Assembly (NCBI RefSeq): GCF_001889605.1
Contig: NZ_CP018171.1
Location: 124,001 to 188,000, forward strand
Source: Aquibium oceanicum
Lineage (GTDB): Bacteria; Pseudomonadota; Alphaproteobacteria; Rhizobiales; Rhizobiaceae
Direction of reading: 5' to 3'
Length of the DNA stretch: 64,000 nucleotides
Part shown: positions 18,959 through 28,215 of the stretch, piece by piece
Numbering within the stretch: the first letter of the stretch is position 1
Layout: every line of letters begins with the position of its first letter
The notes under the pieces: model-generated
Told to the model about the DNA's origin: nothing
The model's input: only the letters and a program-made list of their open reading frames with translations
Databases searched by the model: none
Made by a program: the position numbers and the translations under genes

Positions 18959-20289
18959 GGGTCCTGCCTCTTGCGTTCGGAAAAGGGAATGGGAGTGACG
19001 TTCTCGCCAGCGGACTGGCGGCTGGGTATCGGCGCGGCGGCCGGCTCTGCCTCGTTTGGAGCCGCCACGGGGGTTTCAGCGGGCGGCGCGACGGCGGCGC
19101 GACGCGCCACCAAGGCGTCGTGGAGTTCGAGCGAGCGCAGCATGTCCGCGGCGGTGACCCGGTCGGCATCGGCGAGATGTTCGTCACCGCGCCGGATGGC
19201 GCCCTGAACGACGCCCATGATGGCGACGAGCACGCCGGGCAGGAGATCGATCGAGATGGCGCCGGCCCAGCTCGGAATGAAGTCGCCGGCGTAACGCAGC
19301 ACGGCCTCGGCCGAGGAAAGGGGCACGTAGCGCCGCTCGGCGACCTTGGGCTGGGCTAGGATCTCGGCGGCGGCGTCCGACAGAGCCTTCGACTGCGCAT
19401 CGACCGAAGCGCGGATCGTGGCCATCACCTGGTCCTGGCGCCCGGCGAGATCGGCGGTGCTGCCGTCGGCGACCGGTGCGATGAACCCGCCGGAAAGGTC
19501 CGCCGCGGCGCGCGCGACCGACGGCGCGATCGATGTCTGTTCGAGCGAGGCGATCACGCCGGCAAGCGCCACGGCCTCCTCGGCGAACCGGTCCGAGCGG
19601 GGAGCGATGGCGCCCGATTCGGAGACGAGGCCGCGCATGGCGGCCAGCCGTTCCTGGCCCTCTTGGAAGAGTTGCGCGACCTCCTCCTGCGTTGCGCGGA
19701 TGTTGGCTTCGAGTTCGCGCATCTGCGCCGACATCTGCGTGAGGAGCTGGACGACGCTGCCTGAGCCCGAGGTGCCCGTCAGCGCCCCGGAACTGCGCTC
19801 GTCGTCGGCAAGCCGCGCGAATCGCTCTTCCGCGCGCTGGATGTCGGGCAGCAGCGACAGCGCCCCCAACGCATTGGTGTTGGCCTGGTCGAGATCGGCC
19901 GTATAGTCCTCCAGCGTCTCGGCGAGATGCTGCTCGACGGCGGCCGAACCCGCCAGTGCCGCGGCGTTGAGCCAGGACGACATGGCGATGATCATCGCCG
20001 AACCCAGCGCCATGATGCCGAGCAGCGCCATGCGCGAGGAACCGTCTCGCATCTCCGGCAGGAAACGCATGAGGTAGGTCCAGAAGCCGTAGATGCCGAC
20101 CGAGACCGCCGCCGAGTAGACGACCGCCGCGAAGAACACGATCGCGGCGGTTCCGTCCAGCAGGCTGCGCACGCCGAGATAAGTGTAGACGCCCGACGCC
20201 AGCGCGAGCGTGGCGAGCACGAACCGCGTCATCGTCTCGAGCGACGCGGAGTGGTCCTTCAGGCGGCGGGCTGTCGCGGCGTCACTCAT
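18955..20289 (-). CDS. multi-pass membrane protein with central coiled coil, unknown function
   Basis: 444 residues. Three to four membrane helices occupy about 20-120. A long, mostly helical region (about 120-330) contains a strong heptad stretch around MSAQMRELEANIRATQEEVAQL. A further hydrophobic segment at about 345-365 (AISIDLLPGVLVAIMGVV) is followed by a Pro/Ala-rich cytoplasmic-like tail. I do not recognise a named family. It is translationally coupled (ATGA at 18955-18958) to the ClpP-like protein, so the pair probably forms one membrane complex (inference). Confidence 0.7.
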   Translation of the reverse strand: MSDAATARRLKDHSASLETMTRFVLATLALASGVYTYLGVRSLLDGTAAIVFFAAVVYSAAVSVGIYGFWTYLMRFLPEMRDGSSRMALLGIMALGSAMIIAMSSWLNAAALAGSAAVEQHLAETLEDYTADLDQANTNALGALSLLPDIQRAEERFARLADDERSSGALTGTSGSGSVVQLLTQMSAQMRELEANIRATQEEVAQLFQEGQERLAAMRGLVSESGAIAPRSDRFAEEAVALAGVIASLEQTSIAPSVARAAADLSGGFIAPVADGSTADLAGRQDQVMATIRASVDAQSKALSDAAAEILAQPKVAERRYVPLSSAEAVLRYAGDFIPSWAGAISIDLLPGVLVAIMGVVQGAIRRGDEHLADADRVTAADMLRSLELHDALVARRAAVAPPAETPVAAPNEAEPAAAPIPSRQSAGENVTPIPFSERKRQDP

Positions 20290-20384
20290 GCGATCTCCGG
20301 CTCCGGTTCATCCTTCGTTAACCTTTTCCCCCGGCGAAAAAACGGCGGGAGAGGTGTCGAAAAGAGGGCCGGCGCGGCTCCGTC

Positions 20385-20762
20385 CTACCGGCAGGGATGC
20401 CGCAGGACGGGCACCACGTTGTCGGCCAGCCCGTACATGTAGCTGCGCCCGTGGACGAGCACGCCGGGGGCACGGCACGGCCGCTCGTAACCGTATGCCT
20501 CGTCGGCCTCGTCGAGGTAGACGACGTCTGCGCTGCCGGTCCTCGTGTAGGCCGCCAGTTCCTGCGCGAGGTGGCCCTGCCCGACCACGATCCGCTTGTA
20601 GCCGCCCGGGCTGCGGATGATCAGGTTGCCAAAGCTGTCGGCGTAGACGTGATCGTGAAGTCCGCCGGCAAGCGCCGCGGTCGACGTCGCGAGGGACCCG
20701 GCCGTCGCCGCCAGAACGACGCCGCAAAGTCCGCCGATGATGGTTTTCAGTTTCAAGCGCAT
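20385..20762 (-). CDS. small secreted protein of unknown function
   Basis: 125 residues. A signal peptide covers about 1-32 (MRLKLKTIIGGLCGVVLAAT, ending ALA). The mature part has HVYADSFGNLIIRSPGGYKRIVVGQGHLA and two cysteines (ERPC, RHPC at the end) that may pair. The internal ATG at 20762 is preferred because GGAAAGGAT lies 8-10 nt upstream and the signal peptide begins there. A perfect CtrA-type box lies about 50 bp upstream (20810-20824). Not recognised as a named family. Confidence 0.7.
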   Translation of the reverse strand: MRLKLKTIIGGLCGVVLAATAGSLATSTAALAGGLHDHVYADSFGNLIIRSPGGYKRIVVGQGHLAQELAAYTRTGSADVVYLDEADEAYGYERPCRAPGVLVHGRSYMYGLADNVVPVLRHPCR

Positions 20763-20809
20763 GGCTCGTATCCTTTCCTTCCAGGCTTCGAGCCTCCTCG
20801 AGCCAGAAC

Positions 20810-20824
20810 TTAACGCTTTCTTAA
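20810..20824. promoter_or_regulatory. CtrA-type box TTAA-N7-TTAA
   Basis: TTAACGCTTTCTTAA is a perfect match to the alphaproteobacterial cell-cycle regulator CtrA consensus. It lies in the divergent gap between the secreted-protein gene (start 20762, minus) and the acetyltransferase gene (start 20900, plus), nearer the former. Confidence 0.55.
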
Positions 20825-20899
20825 CCAATGTCACCGGGGAAGGTGCCGGATGCCGGCAGGCAATTGACAGACATGGTTAATATCCTCAAAGGAAGCCGG

Positions 20900-21376
20900 A
20901 TGACCAAACAGACCGCGACACCACAGCCCGCCGTCGAGATCGCCCTGCTGCGTCTCAACGATGCCCTCGACTTCGCGCCGTTGCTGGCGGCCTATGCCCA
21001 GGCGCTGAAGCGCGGTGCGCCGCGCCGGCCCGACCAGTACTACGCGGAATCGCTGTTGCAGGACCGGACGGCCGAGGTGCTCGGCGCGCGCATGAACGGC
21101 GAACTCGTCGGCTTCGCCATCTTCACCGACCTGCCCGAGCCGGTGTCGGGCATGCGTTGCGGCGCCTGCGACCACATCTACGTCCACCACGATCACCGCA
21201 ACAAGGGGATCGCCAAGGCGATGGTGGACGTGCTCGCCGACCAGGCCGAGGAGCGCGGCTGGACGAGGCTCATCCTGAACGCGCCGCGCCAGCCCGAGGA
21301 CGGCAGGAAGCTCTACGAGCAGATCGCCGCACCCGCCGACTGGACGAGCTACGTCATCCGCTTCGACGGCAAGTAG
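20900..21376 (+). CDS. GNAT-family N-acetyltransferase
   Basis: 158 residues. The acetyl-CoA site appears in VHHDHRNKGIAKAMVDVL (R/Q-x-x-G-x-G/A type), preceded by GELVGFAIFTDLPEP and followed by RGWTRLILNAPRQPEDGRKLYEQI, which orders the second half of the GNAT fold. The substrate is unknown. ATG 20900 is chosen because AAAGGAA lies just upstream. It is divergent from the secreted-protein gene. Confidence 0.88.
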   Translation: MTKQTATPQPAVEIALLRLNDALDFAPLLAAYAQALKRGAPRRPDQYYAESLLQDRTAEVLGARMNGELVGFAIFTDLPEPVSGMRCGACDHIYVHHDHRNKGIAKAMVDVLADQAEERGWTRLILNAPRQPEDGRKLYEQIAAPADWTSYVIRFDGK

Positions 21377-21452
21377 GTTCGAATGCCTCCCGCTGGGTCA
21401 GCCGGCCTGTCCGTTGATTCGGCGGCCGGTTGGCCCCTACTGTCCGCCTCAG

Positions 21453-21797
21453 ATGCCTCGTGATTCGTTCCTGCCCGCCGGTCTTGTCCTGGTGCTTCCC
21501 GTGATCCTGTCCTTGTCCGCCTGCGTCGACGGCGGCCCCGGTCGGCCGTCGGTGTCACCGGCGGCGTACACGCCGACGGTGAAGCGCTATCATTGCGAAA
21601 ACGGCTCGGACGTGGTGATCGAAAACCGCGGGACTTCCGTGGTGGTCACCGACGAGACGGGTCAGCCGGTCGAACTGCCCGCGTCGCCCACCGGCTCGCG
21701 CGCCCGCTACGGATCGGGTGCCTATGCACTCGTCCTGGAGGACGGCGAGGCCTTGTGGATGAAGGCAGGCGAGGAGCCGGGCACCTGCCTGCGCTGA
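21453..21797 (+). CDS. lipoprotein with MliC-like (C-type lysozyme inhibitor) domain
   Basis: 114 residues. The lipobox LSAC follows a hydrophobic signal (about 8-23), so it should be lipidated. The body resembles the MliC/PliC fold: KRYHCENGSDVVIENRG at the start, then SPTGSRARYGSGAYALVLEDGEALWMKAGEEPGTC at the end, where the MliC family has a conserved S-G-x-RY loop and a final Cys paired with the first. Such proteins block host or predator lysozymes. The domain call is by eye and moderate. It is a single gene before the sdh operon. Confidence 0.6.
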   Translation: MPRDSFLPAGLVLVLPVILSLSACVDGGPGRPSVSPAAYTPTVKRYHCENGSDVVIENRGTSVVVTDETGQPVELPASPTGSRARYGSGAYALVLEDGEALWMKAGEEPGTCLR

Positions 21798-21901
21798 TAT
21801 GCGCCCACCCGGCGGACCGTCGGCGACGGAGTGCCCGTCCGGTTCAAACGATTGAAGCGCGGCGGCGATTAAATATCAGGCCGGCCAAGCTTTTTGCGGC
21901 T

Positions 21902-21930
21902 TTGACGCGGTGCGAAAAGCGCTCTAGAAA
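21902..21930 (+). promoter_or_regulatory. candidate sigma-70 promoter of sdhCDAB
   Basis: TTGACG (21902-21907) and TAGAAA (21925-21930) are separated by 17 bases, matching 5/6 and 4/6 of the sigma-70 consensus. They lie about 70 bp upstream of sdhC. Confidence 0.4.
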
Positions 21931-21998
21931 GCGCCATCCATAGGCCGCTGGCAGAGCATTTTCATGCATCCGGCCGCGCCGTCCGAACTGGGGGAGCC

Positions 21999-22412
21999 AT
22001 GAGCAACTCGACAGCCACCCGTCCCGGCATGAAGCCACGTCCGCTCTCGCCGCACCTTTCGATCTACAAGCCGATCCCGACGATGATGATGTCGATCGTG
22101 CACCGCATTACTGGCGGCGCGCTCTATTTCGGCATGCTTATGGTCGCGTGGTGGCTGGTAGCCGCGTCGACATCGGAAGACGCTTTCGGCATCGCGCAGG
22201 GCGTCATGGGATCCTGGATCGGCATCCTCGTACTGATCGGCTTCACCTGGGCTCTCTGGCACCATCTGCTCGGCGGCATGCGGCATCTTCTCTGGGACAC
22301 CGGCTACGCGATGGACAAGCACACGGCGACGACGCTCGCCTGGGCGACGCTCGCCGGTTCGCTGGCGCTGACGCTGCTCACCTGGATCGCCGTCTTCGTG
22401 ATGGGAGCGTGA
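21999..22412 (+). CDS. sdhC: succinate dehydrogenase cytochrome b556 subunit
   Basis: 137 residues with three membrane helices. The motif RPLSPHLSIYKP near the N-terminus and SIVHRITGGAL are diagnostic for SdhC; the His in the HHLLGGMRHLLWD segment is the likely heme b ligand. It anchors SdhAB to the membrane and forms the ubiquinone site with SdhD. It opens the sdhCDAB operon, 2 bp before sdhD, with GGGGGAG upstream of the ATG. Confidence 0.95.
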   Translation: MSNSTATRPGMKPRPLSPHLSIYKPIPTMMMSIVHRITGGALYFGMLMVAWWLVAASTSEDAFGIAQGVMGSWIGILVLIGFTWALWHHLLGGMRHLLWDTGYAMDKHTATTLAWATLAGSLALTLLTWIAVFVMGA

Positions 22413-22414
22413 CG

Positions 22415-22798
22415 ATGGCCGACATGCAGACACCGCTGCGCAAGGTTCGCGGCCTCGGTTCGTCCAGGGGCGGAACGGCACATTTCTGGCGCGTGCGCGT
22501 CACGTCTGTCGCGCTGGTCCCGCTCAGCCTCTTCGCCATCTGGCTGGTGCTTTCGACATTCGGCTCGGGGTATCTCGAAACCCGAGCGACGCTCGCCCAC
22601 CCGGTCGTGGCGATCCTGCTCGGACTGTTCGTCGTCATCACGCTCGACCACATGCGGTCGGGCATGGAAGAGATCATCGCCGACTACATCCACGGCGAGG
22701 GGCTCAAGCTCGCGCTCCTGATGCTAAATCTCTTCTTCGTTCTCGTCGTCGGCGGAGCCTGCCTTTTCGCTCTGCTCAAGATCGCATTCGGAGGCTGA
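22415..22798 (+). CDS. sdhD: succinate dehydrogenase hydrophobic membrane anchor subunit
   Basis: 127 residues with three membrane helices. The N-terminus [22 protein letters not shown] is typical of alphaproteobacterial SdhD. The His and Asp in [22 protein letters not shown] lie where the second heme ligand and the quinone site are found. The ATG at 22415 lies 2 bp after the sdhC stop. It completes the membrane anchor of complex II. Confidence 0.93.
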   Translation: MADMQTPLRKVRGLGSSRGGTAHFWRVRVTSVALVPLSLFAIWLVLSTFGSGYLETRATLAHPVVAILLGLFVVITLDHMRSGMEEIIADYIHGEGLKLALLMLNLFFVLVVGGACLFALLKIAFGG

Positions 22799-22805
22799 CG
22801 CTCCC

Positions 22806-24635
22806 ATGGCCAAGGCAACATCTTCGAACGGCAAGGCCTATACCTTCGTCGATCACAAGTTCGACGTCGTGGTGGTCGGCGCCGGCGGCGCTGGACTGCG
22901 TGCCACACTCGGCATGGCCGAGCAGGGGCTGAAGACCGCCTGCATCACCAAGGTCTTCCCGACGCGCTCGCACACGGTGGCCGCGCAGGGCGGCATCGCC
23001 GCCTCCCTGCAGAACATGGGCCCCGACCACTGGCAGTGGCACCTCTACGACACCGTGAAGGGCTCCGACTGGCTGGGCGACGTGGACGCCATGGAATACC
23101 TCGCCCGCGAGGCGCCAGCCGCCGTCTACGAGCTTGAGCACTACGGCGTGCCGTTCTCGCGCACCGAGGAGGGCAAAATCTACCAGCGGCCCTTCGGCGG
23201 CCACATGCAGAACTTCGGCGACGGCCCGCCCGTGCAGCGCACCTGCGCGGCGGCCGACCGCACCGGCCACGCCATCCTGCACACGCTCTACGGCCAATCG
23301 ATCAAGAACAACGCCCAATTCTTCATCGAGTATTTCGCGCTCGACCTGATCATGACGGACGGGGTCTGCACCGGCGTTGTCGCCTGGAACCTCGACGACG
23401 GCACGATCCACCGCTTCGCCGCCAAGATGGTGGTGCTGGCGACAGGCGGCTACGGACGCGCATACTTCTCCGCCACCTCGGCCCATACCTGCACGGGCGA
23501 CGGCAACGGCATGATCGCGCGTGCCGGACTGCCCCTGCAGGACATGGAATTCGTACAGTTCCACCCGACCGGCATCTACGGCGCCGGCTGCCTGATCACA
23601 GAAGGTGCGCGCGGCGAGGGCGGCTATCTCGTCAACTCCGAAGGCGAGCGCTTCATGGAGCGCTATGCGCCCTCGGCCAAGGACCTCGCCTCGCGCGACG
23701 TCGTCTCGCGCTGCATGACCATGGAGATCCGCGAGGGCCGCGGCGTGGGCAAGGAGAAGGATCACATCTTCCTGCACCTCGACCACCTGGACCCGGCCGT
23801 GCTGCACGAGCGTCTGCCCGGAATCTCCGAATCGGCGAAAATCTTCGCTGGCGTCGACGTGACCAAGGAGCCGATCCCGGTGCTGCCGACGGTGCATTAC
23901 AACATGGGCGGCATCCCCACCAACTACTGGGGCGAAGTGCTGAACCCGACCGAGGCCGAACCGGACCGGGTCGCGCCGGGCCTGATGGCCGTCGGCGAGG
24001 CCGGCTGCGCCTCCGTCCACGGCGCCAACCGCCTCGGCTCCAACTCGCTGATCGACCTCGTCGTCTTCGGCCGCGCCGCCGCGATCCGCGCCGGCGAAGT
24101 CGTCGACAGGGCCGCGCCGATCCCTTCGATCGACGAGGCGGCGGTCGACCGGATCATGGAGCGCTTCGACCGCATCCGCCACGCCGACGGCTCCACGCCG
24201 ACGGCCGTGCTGCGCGAGAAGATGCAGAAGGCGATGCAGGAGGACGCCGCCGTCTTCCGCACCCAGGAGACGCTGGAAAGCGGCTGCGAGCGCATCTCGC
24301 AGGTCTGGAGCGAACTCGCCGACCTCAAGGTCACCGACCGCTCGATGATCTGGAACTCCGATCTGGTCGAGACGCTGGAACTCGAGAACCTGATGGCCTG
24401 CGCCATCACCACCGTCTACGGCGCGGAGGCCCGCAAGGAGAGCCGCGGCGCGCACGCCCGCGAGGATTTCGACAGCCGCGACGACGTGGACTGGCGCAAG
24501 CACACGTTGTCCTGGGTGAACGAGGCGGGCGAGGTGCGGCTCGACTATCGGCCGGTACACACCGACACGATGCTGCCGGAAAGCGACGGCGGCATCAGCC
24601 TCGCCAAGATCGCGCCCAAGGCGCGGGTGTACTGA
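22806..24635 (+). CDS. sdhA: succinate dehydrogenase flavoprotein subunit
   Basis: 609 residues. FAD fold [16 protein letters not shown] (21-36). The FAD is covalently bound at H56 in [11 protein letters not shown]. Catalytic regions include the [14 protein letters not shown] helix and the [17 protein letters not shown] segment with the substrate-binding Arg and His. It oxidises succinate to fumarate in the TCA cycle. It starts 7 bp after sdhD and is followed 12 bp later by sdhB. Confidence 0.98.
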   Translation: MAKATSSNGKAYTFVDHKFDVVVVGAGGAGLRATLGMAEQGLKTACITKVFPTRSHTVAAQGGIAASLQNMGPDHWQWHLYDTVKGSDWLGDVDAMEYLAREAPAAVYELEHYGVPFSRTEEGKIYQRPFGGHMQNFGDGPPVQRTCAAADRTGHAILHTLYGQSIKNNAQFFIEYFALDLIMTDGVCTGVVAWNLDDGTIHRFAAKMVVLATGGYGRAYFSATSAHTCTGDGNGMIARAGLPLQDMEFVQFHPTGIYGAGCLITEGARGEGGYLVNSEGERFMERYAPSAKDLASRDVVSRCMTMEIREGRGVGKEKDHIFLHLDHLDPAVLHERLPGISESAKIFAGVDVTKEPIPVLPTVHYNMGGIPTNYWGEVLNPTEAEPDRVAPGLMAVGEAGCASVHGANRLGSNSLIDLVVFGRAAAIRAGEVVDRAAPIPSIDEAAVDRIMERFDRIRHADGSTPTAVLREKMQKAMQEDAAVFRTQETLESGCERISQVWSELADLKVTDRSMIWNSDLVETLELENLMACAITTVYGAEARKESRGAHAREDFDSRDDVDWRKHTLSWVNEAGEVRLDYRPVHTDTMLPESDGGISLAKIAPKARVY

Positions 24636-24647
24636 GGAAGGATCATC

Positions 24648-25427
24648 ATGGTCGAACTCACCCTCCCAAAAAACTCCAAGATCAATCCGGGCAAAACCTG
24701 GCCGAAGCCGGAAGGCGCGACGAATGTGCGCGAGTACCGGATTTACCGCTGGTCGCCGGACGACGACCAGAACCCGCGCGTCGACACCTATCATGTCGAC
24801 ATGGACGATTGCGGGCCGATGGTGCTAGACGCGCTCCTGTGGATAAAGAACAAGGTCGATCCTACGCTGACCTTGCGCCGCTCCTGCCGCGAGGGCATCT
24901 GCGGCTCCTGCGCCATGAACATCGACGGCACCAACACCCTGGCCTGCACCAAGGGCATGGACGAGATCGACGGCGCGGTGAGGGTCTACCCGCTGCCGCA
25001 CATGCCGGTAGTCAAGGATCTCGTGCCCGACCTCACGGTGCCCTATGCGCAGCTCACGTCGATCGAGCCGTACCTGAAGACCGTCTCGCCCGAGCCGGCC
25101 AAGGAGTGGCTGCAGAGCCACGAAGACCGGCAGAAGCTGGACGGGCTCTACGAATGCATCCTGTGCTTCTGCTGCCAGACCTCCTGCCCGAGCTACTGGT
25201 GGAACGGCGAGCGCTATCTCGGCCCCGCCGTGCTGCTGCAGGCCTATCGCTGGCTGATCGACAGCCGCGACGAGGCGACCGGAGAGCGGCTGGACAATCT
25301 CGAAGATCCCTTCCGGCTTTATCGCTGCCACACGATCATGAACTGCACGCAGGCCTGCCCCAAGGGCCTGAACCCAGCCAAGGCGATCGCCGAGATCAAG
25401 AAGATGATGGTGGAACGGGCCGTGTGA
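24648..25427 (+). CDS. sdhB: succinate dehydrogenase iron-sulfur subunit
   Basis: 259 residues. [2Fe-2S] ligands are C80, C85, C88 and C100 ([10 protein letters not shown]...C). The second domain carries [16 protein letters not shown] (C170, C173, C176, C180) and [11 protein letters not shown] for the [4Fe-4S] and [3Fe-4S] clusters. It carries electrons from SdhA to ubiquinone. Its stop shares a base with the ATG of the next gene (TGATG), so the downstream nucleotidyltransferase may be translated by re-initiation. Confidence 0.98.
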   Translation: MVELTLPKNSKINPGKTWPKPEGATNVREYRIYRWSPDDDQNPRVDTYHVDMDDCGPMVLDALLWIKNKVDPTLTLRRSCREGICGSCAMNIDGTNTLACTKGMDEIDGAVRVYPLPHMPVVKDLVPDLTVPYAQLTSIEPYLKTVSPEPAKEWLQSHEDRQKLDGLYECILCFCCQTSCPSYWWNGERYLGPAVLLQAYRWLIDSRDEATGERLDNLEDPFRLYRCHTIMNCTQACPKGLNPAKAIAEIKKMMVERAV

Positions 25428-26251
25428 TGAACCACGTTCTGCCCCCCGACATGGAGGGTGGAGCGGTCGCTGAAATCCAGGACATCCTTGACCGCCTCGC
25501 CGCAGATAATGGCGTTGCCATTCCGTTGGCAATCGAGAGTGGCAGCAGGGCCTGGGGGTTTCCGTCGCCGGACAGCGACTACGATTGCCGGTTCGTCTAC
25601 CTTCGGCCGGCGACGGAAACGTTCACGCTGTTCCCGCGACGCGACGTGATCGAACACCCGCTGTCGAGCCTGATCGACGTCGGCGGCTGGGAGCTTTCGA
25701 AAGCGCTTCGTCTTCTCATCCGTGGCAACGCGGTGATCATAGAGTGGCTCACCTCACCATTTGCCTACCGCGAACACCCCGAGTTCCGGGCCGGGTTTCT
25801 CGATCTCGCCGAAGACGTTGCCGACAGAAGCCTGGTGGCGCGGCACTACTTCCATCTCGCCGAAGGCCAGTCCGTGCGCTTTTTGGACAATCCGGATGGC
25901 GAGGTGGCACTCAAGAAGCTGCTCTATGTCCTCAGGCCCCTCATGGCGCTGAGATGGCTGTCAGCACGACCTGATGCGGCAGTAGCGCCCATGAACTTCG
26001 GCTTGCTGTTGGACGGTGTCGATCTTTCCGCGGATGTTCGCCAAGACATCAGTGACCTGCTGGAGCGGAAGCGGACGACGCGCGAACTCGGCACGGGCAA
26101 GATACCGGGGTCGATACACGAATTCATCTCCGGCACATTGCGCGATATGGAAGATTTCAGGGAAGCGCCCGCGGAAAAGGACACGGAGGCGGGCGAACGC
26201 GCTGCCGACGACTTCTGGCGCAACTGGACAGAACGTCTATCGCCAGCCTGA
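25427..26251 (+). CDS. predicted nucleotidyltransferase (YcgL/COG3541-like)
   Basis: 274 residues. The polymerase-beta-type motif ESGSRAWGFPSPDSDYDCRF (38-56) gives the GS and the paired acids D51 and D53. The rest is helical, with VIIEWL and a VRFLDNPDGEVALKKLLYVLRPLMALRW segment as in the YcgL family, whose function is unknown. The open frame extends far upstream over sdhB, but the ATG at 25427, overlapping the sdhB stop by one base, gives a protein-like start. Codon use is somewhat less biased than in sdh genes. The link to succinate dehydrogenase is probably positional only. Confidence 0.82.
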   Translation: MNHVLPPDMEGGAVAEIQDILDRLAADNGVAIPLAIESGSRAWGFPSPDSDYDCRFVYLRPATETFTLFPRRDVIEHPLSSLIDVGGWELSKALRLLIRGNAVIIEWLTSPFAYREHPEFRAGFLDLAEDVADRSLVARHYFHLAEGQSVRFLDNPDGEVALKKLLYVLRPLMALRWLSARPDAAVAPMNFGLLLDGVDLSADVRQDISDLLERKRTTRELGTGKIPGSIHEFISGTLRDMEDFREAPAEKDTEAGERAADDFWRNWTERLSPA

Positions 26252-26292
26252 GCCTCTTGCTCGACGCCTCCGCCTTTGCCACATAACGGCCC

Positions 26293-26937
26293 ATGGACAC
26301 CCCCGCCTCCGACCTCCCCCTCCTCAACGCCATCGAAGCCCGCGTGCTGGGCTCGCTGATCGAGAAGAAGGAGCTGACGCCGGACGTCTATCCGCTGACG
26401 CTCAACGCCATGCTGTCGGCGGCGAACCAGAAGACGGCGCGCGAGCCAGTGATGAGCCTGGACGCAGCCGACATCCACCGCGCCTTCAAGTCGCTGCAGG
26501 ACAAGGGCCTCGTGCGCCAGGTCTCGGGGTCGCGCGTGGAGCGTTTCGAGCATCTGCTCGGCCAGCGTTTTTCGCTGACGCGCGGCCAGACCTCACTGCT
26601 CGGCCTGATGATGCTGCGCGGGCCGCAGACGGCCTACGAACTCCTGTCGCGCAGCGAGCGCATGGCGCGCTACGCGTCGGTCGAGGAGCTCCTGTCCGAT
26701 ATGGACCTCCTGATCGGCCGCAAGTTCCCGCTGGTGCACCTGGTCCCGCGCGGCCCCGGCCAGCGCGAGGACCGCTATGCGCATCTCCTGAGCGGGCCCG
26801 TCACCGTGGCGCCGCGGGCAGCCGCCCCGCATTCTCCTTCCGCCCCGCAATCCGAACTCGAAGCCCGCGTCGCCGCCCTCGAAGAGCAGCTTGCCGAACT
26901 CAGGGCGCAGGTGGAGGCGCTGTCGGCGGGCCGCTGA
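26293..26937 (+). CDS. YceH family protein (UPF0502/DUF480)
   Basis: 214 residues. The N-terminal LNAIEARVLGSLIEKKELTPD-YPLTLNA and QKTAREPVMSLD are the DUF480 signature, two tandem winged-helix folds (about 8-165). The C-terminal 35 residues form a coiled coil (LEARVAALEEQLAELRAQVEAL). Function is unknown; the fold suggests nucleic-acid or protein binding. It is preceded by a 40-bp gap after the nucleotidyltransferase. Confidence 0.92.
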   Translation: MDTPASDLPLLNAIEARVLGSLIEKKELTPDVYPLTLNAMLSAANQKTAREPVMSLDAADIHRAFKSLQDKGLVRQVSGSRVERFEHLLGQRFSLTRGQTSLLGLMMLRGPQTAYELLSRSERMARYASVEELLSDMDLLIGRKFPLVHLVPRGPGQREDRYAHLLSGPVTVAPRAAAPHSPSAPQSELEARVAALEEQLAELRAQVEALSAGR

Positions 26938-27008
26938 AGCCCGGCGGGTATCATCTTCGCGGTTGGCGCGCTAGATTGGCGAACGCCACCAGCCGACGAG
27001 CGGATGCG

Positions 27009-28118
27009 ATGCCGGGTCAACAGGTGCGATACGTGAGAAGTTTCGACGGCGCCCAGATCGCCTATGCGGTGAGCGGGAGCGGTCCTCCGGTCGTGCTGAT
27101 GCCGAGCTGGCTGACCCACCTCGAATACCAGGGTCGGAGCGTGGCCTGGCAGCCATGGCTGGAGGCACTCACATCCCGCCATACGTTGATCCGTTACGAT
27201 CCGCGCGGCTGCGGCCTGTCCGACCGGGATGTCTCGGACCTCTCCTTCGACGCCTGGGTAAAGGACTTCGCCGCTCTCGCCGACAGGCTGGAACTTCACC
27301 ACTTTCCCCTCATCGGAGCCTGCCAAGGCGGGGCGGTCGCCATCGACTTTGCCGGAAGGCATCCCGGGCGTGTCAGCCACCTCGTCCTTTATGGCACATA
27401 CGCGAGGGGGCGGAACCGGCGCTCGTCCATCCCGCTCGAGCCGGAGAAGGCGAAGGTGATGCTCGACATGCTCGAGCTTGGCTGGGGACAGGAGGATTCC
27501 GCCTTCATGCGATCCTTTGCTACGCAATTTCAGCCCGAAGGTTCGATGGAGCACCTTCGCTCGTGGTGCGAGCTGCAGCGCCGGGCGACGTCGCCGGCCA
27601 ATGCCGCGGCACTGACGCGGATCATGTTCGATATCGACGTGAGCGACTCTGCGGCAAGAATTGCCTGTCCGACACTCGTCGCCCATCCCGATCGCGACGC
27701 GGTGGCGCCGATCGAAGAAGGGCGGCGGCTCGCGCAGATCATCCCGGACGCCCGTTTTCTCCAGCTGGACAGTCCCAATCACTTCCTGCTTGCCGACGAA
27801 CCTGCGTGGAGCACGTTCCTTCAGGCACTCGATGATTTCCTACCCGCATCGGACGCAGCGATCGACGATTTCGCACTGACGCCGCGGGAGCGTGGAGTGC
27901 TCGACCTTCTTGCCGACGGGCTCGATAATCATGCGATCGGCGGGGAGCTGGGCATCAGCGAAAAGACCGTACGCAATCATGTTACGGCGATCTTCGACAA
28001 GCTCGGAGTCACCACCCGGGCACAAGCGATCGTCGTGGCGCGCGAGGCCGGACTAGGGGACAAGCCTGACGCCTCCAGGACCGGAGTCCCCGCCGGGAAC
28101 CGCCAGACCGGCCGATAA
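27009..28118 (+). CDS. alpha/beta hydrolase fused to a LuxR-type DNA-binding domain
   Basis: 369 residues. An alpha/beta hydrolase covers about 1-275: oxyanion-loop region near MPSWLTHLEY, the nucleophile elbow GACQGG with Cys105 where most relatives have Ser, the acid in AHPDRDAVAP and the His in SPNHFLL. A LuxR-type HTH follows (about 288-350): LTPRERGVLDLLADGLDNHAIGG then ISEKTVRNHV--IFDKLGV. It is probably a regulator whose hydrolase domain binds or turns over a signal (inference). The frame is open far upstream; ATG 27009 gives a family-like start. Confidence 0.88.
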   Translation: MPGQQVRYVRSFDGAQIAYAVSGSGPPVVLMPSWLTHLEYQGRSVAWQPWLEALTSRHTLIRYDPRGCGLSDRDVSDLSFDAWVKDFAALADRLELHHFPLIGACQGGAVAIDFAGRHPGRVSHLVLYGTYARGRNRRSSIPLEPEKAKVMLDMLELGWGQEDSAFMRSFATQFQPEGSMEHLRSWCELQRRATSPANAAALTRIMFDIDVSDSAARIACPTLVAHPDRDAVAPIEEGRRLAQIIPDARFLQLDSPNHFLLADEPAWSTFLQALDDFLPASDAAIDDFALTPRERGVLDLLADGLDNHAIGGELGISEKTVRNHVTAIFDKLGVTTRAQAIVVAREAGLGDKPDASRTGVPAGNRQTGR

Positions 28119-28215
28119 CCCGCGCCAGCCGGGACATCCGCCTCATGCGGGGCATGGCGGCGCGGGAATAGAGTCTCTCCTCACGCCGTATCACCGGCCT
28201 GCCGGGAGAATCACC

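Noticed and set aside
22776-24794. A 672-codon minus-strand frame across sdhA
   Set aside because: It has no domain pattern and simply mirrors sdhA codon bias.
24809-25426. N-terminal extension of the nucleotidyltransferase over sdhB
   Set aside because: The extension is in a different frame from sdhB and shows no domain. The ATG at 25427 gives a normal start.
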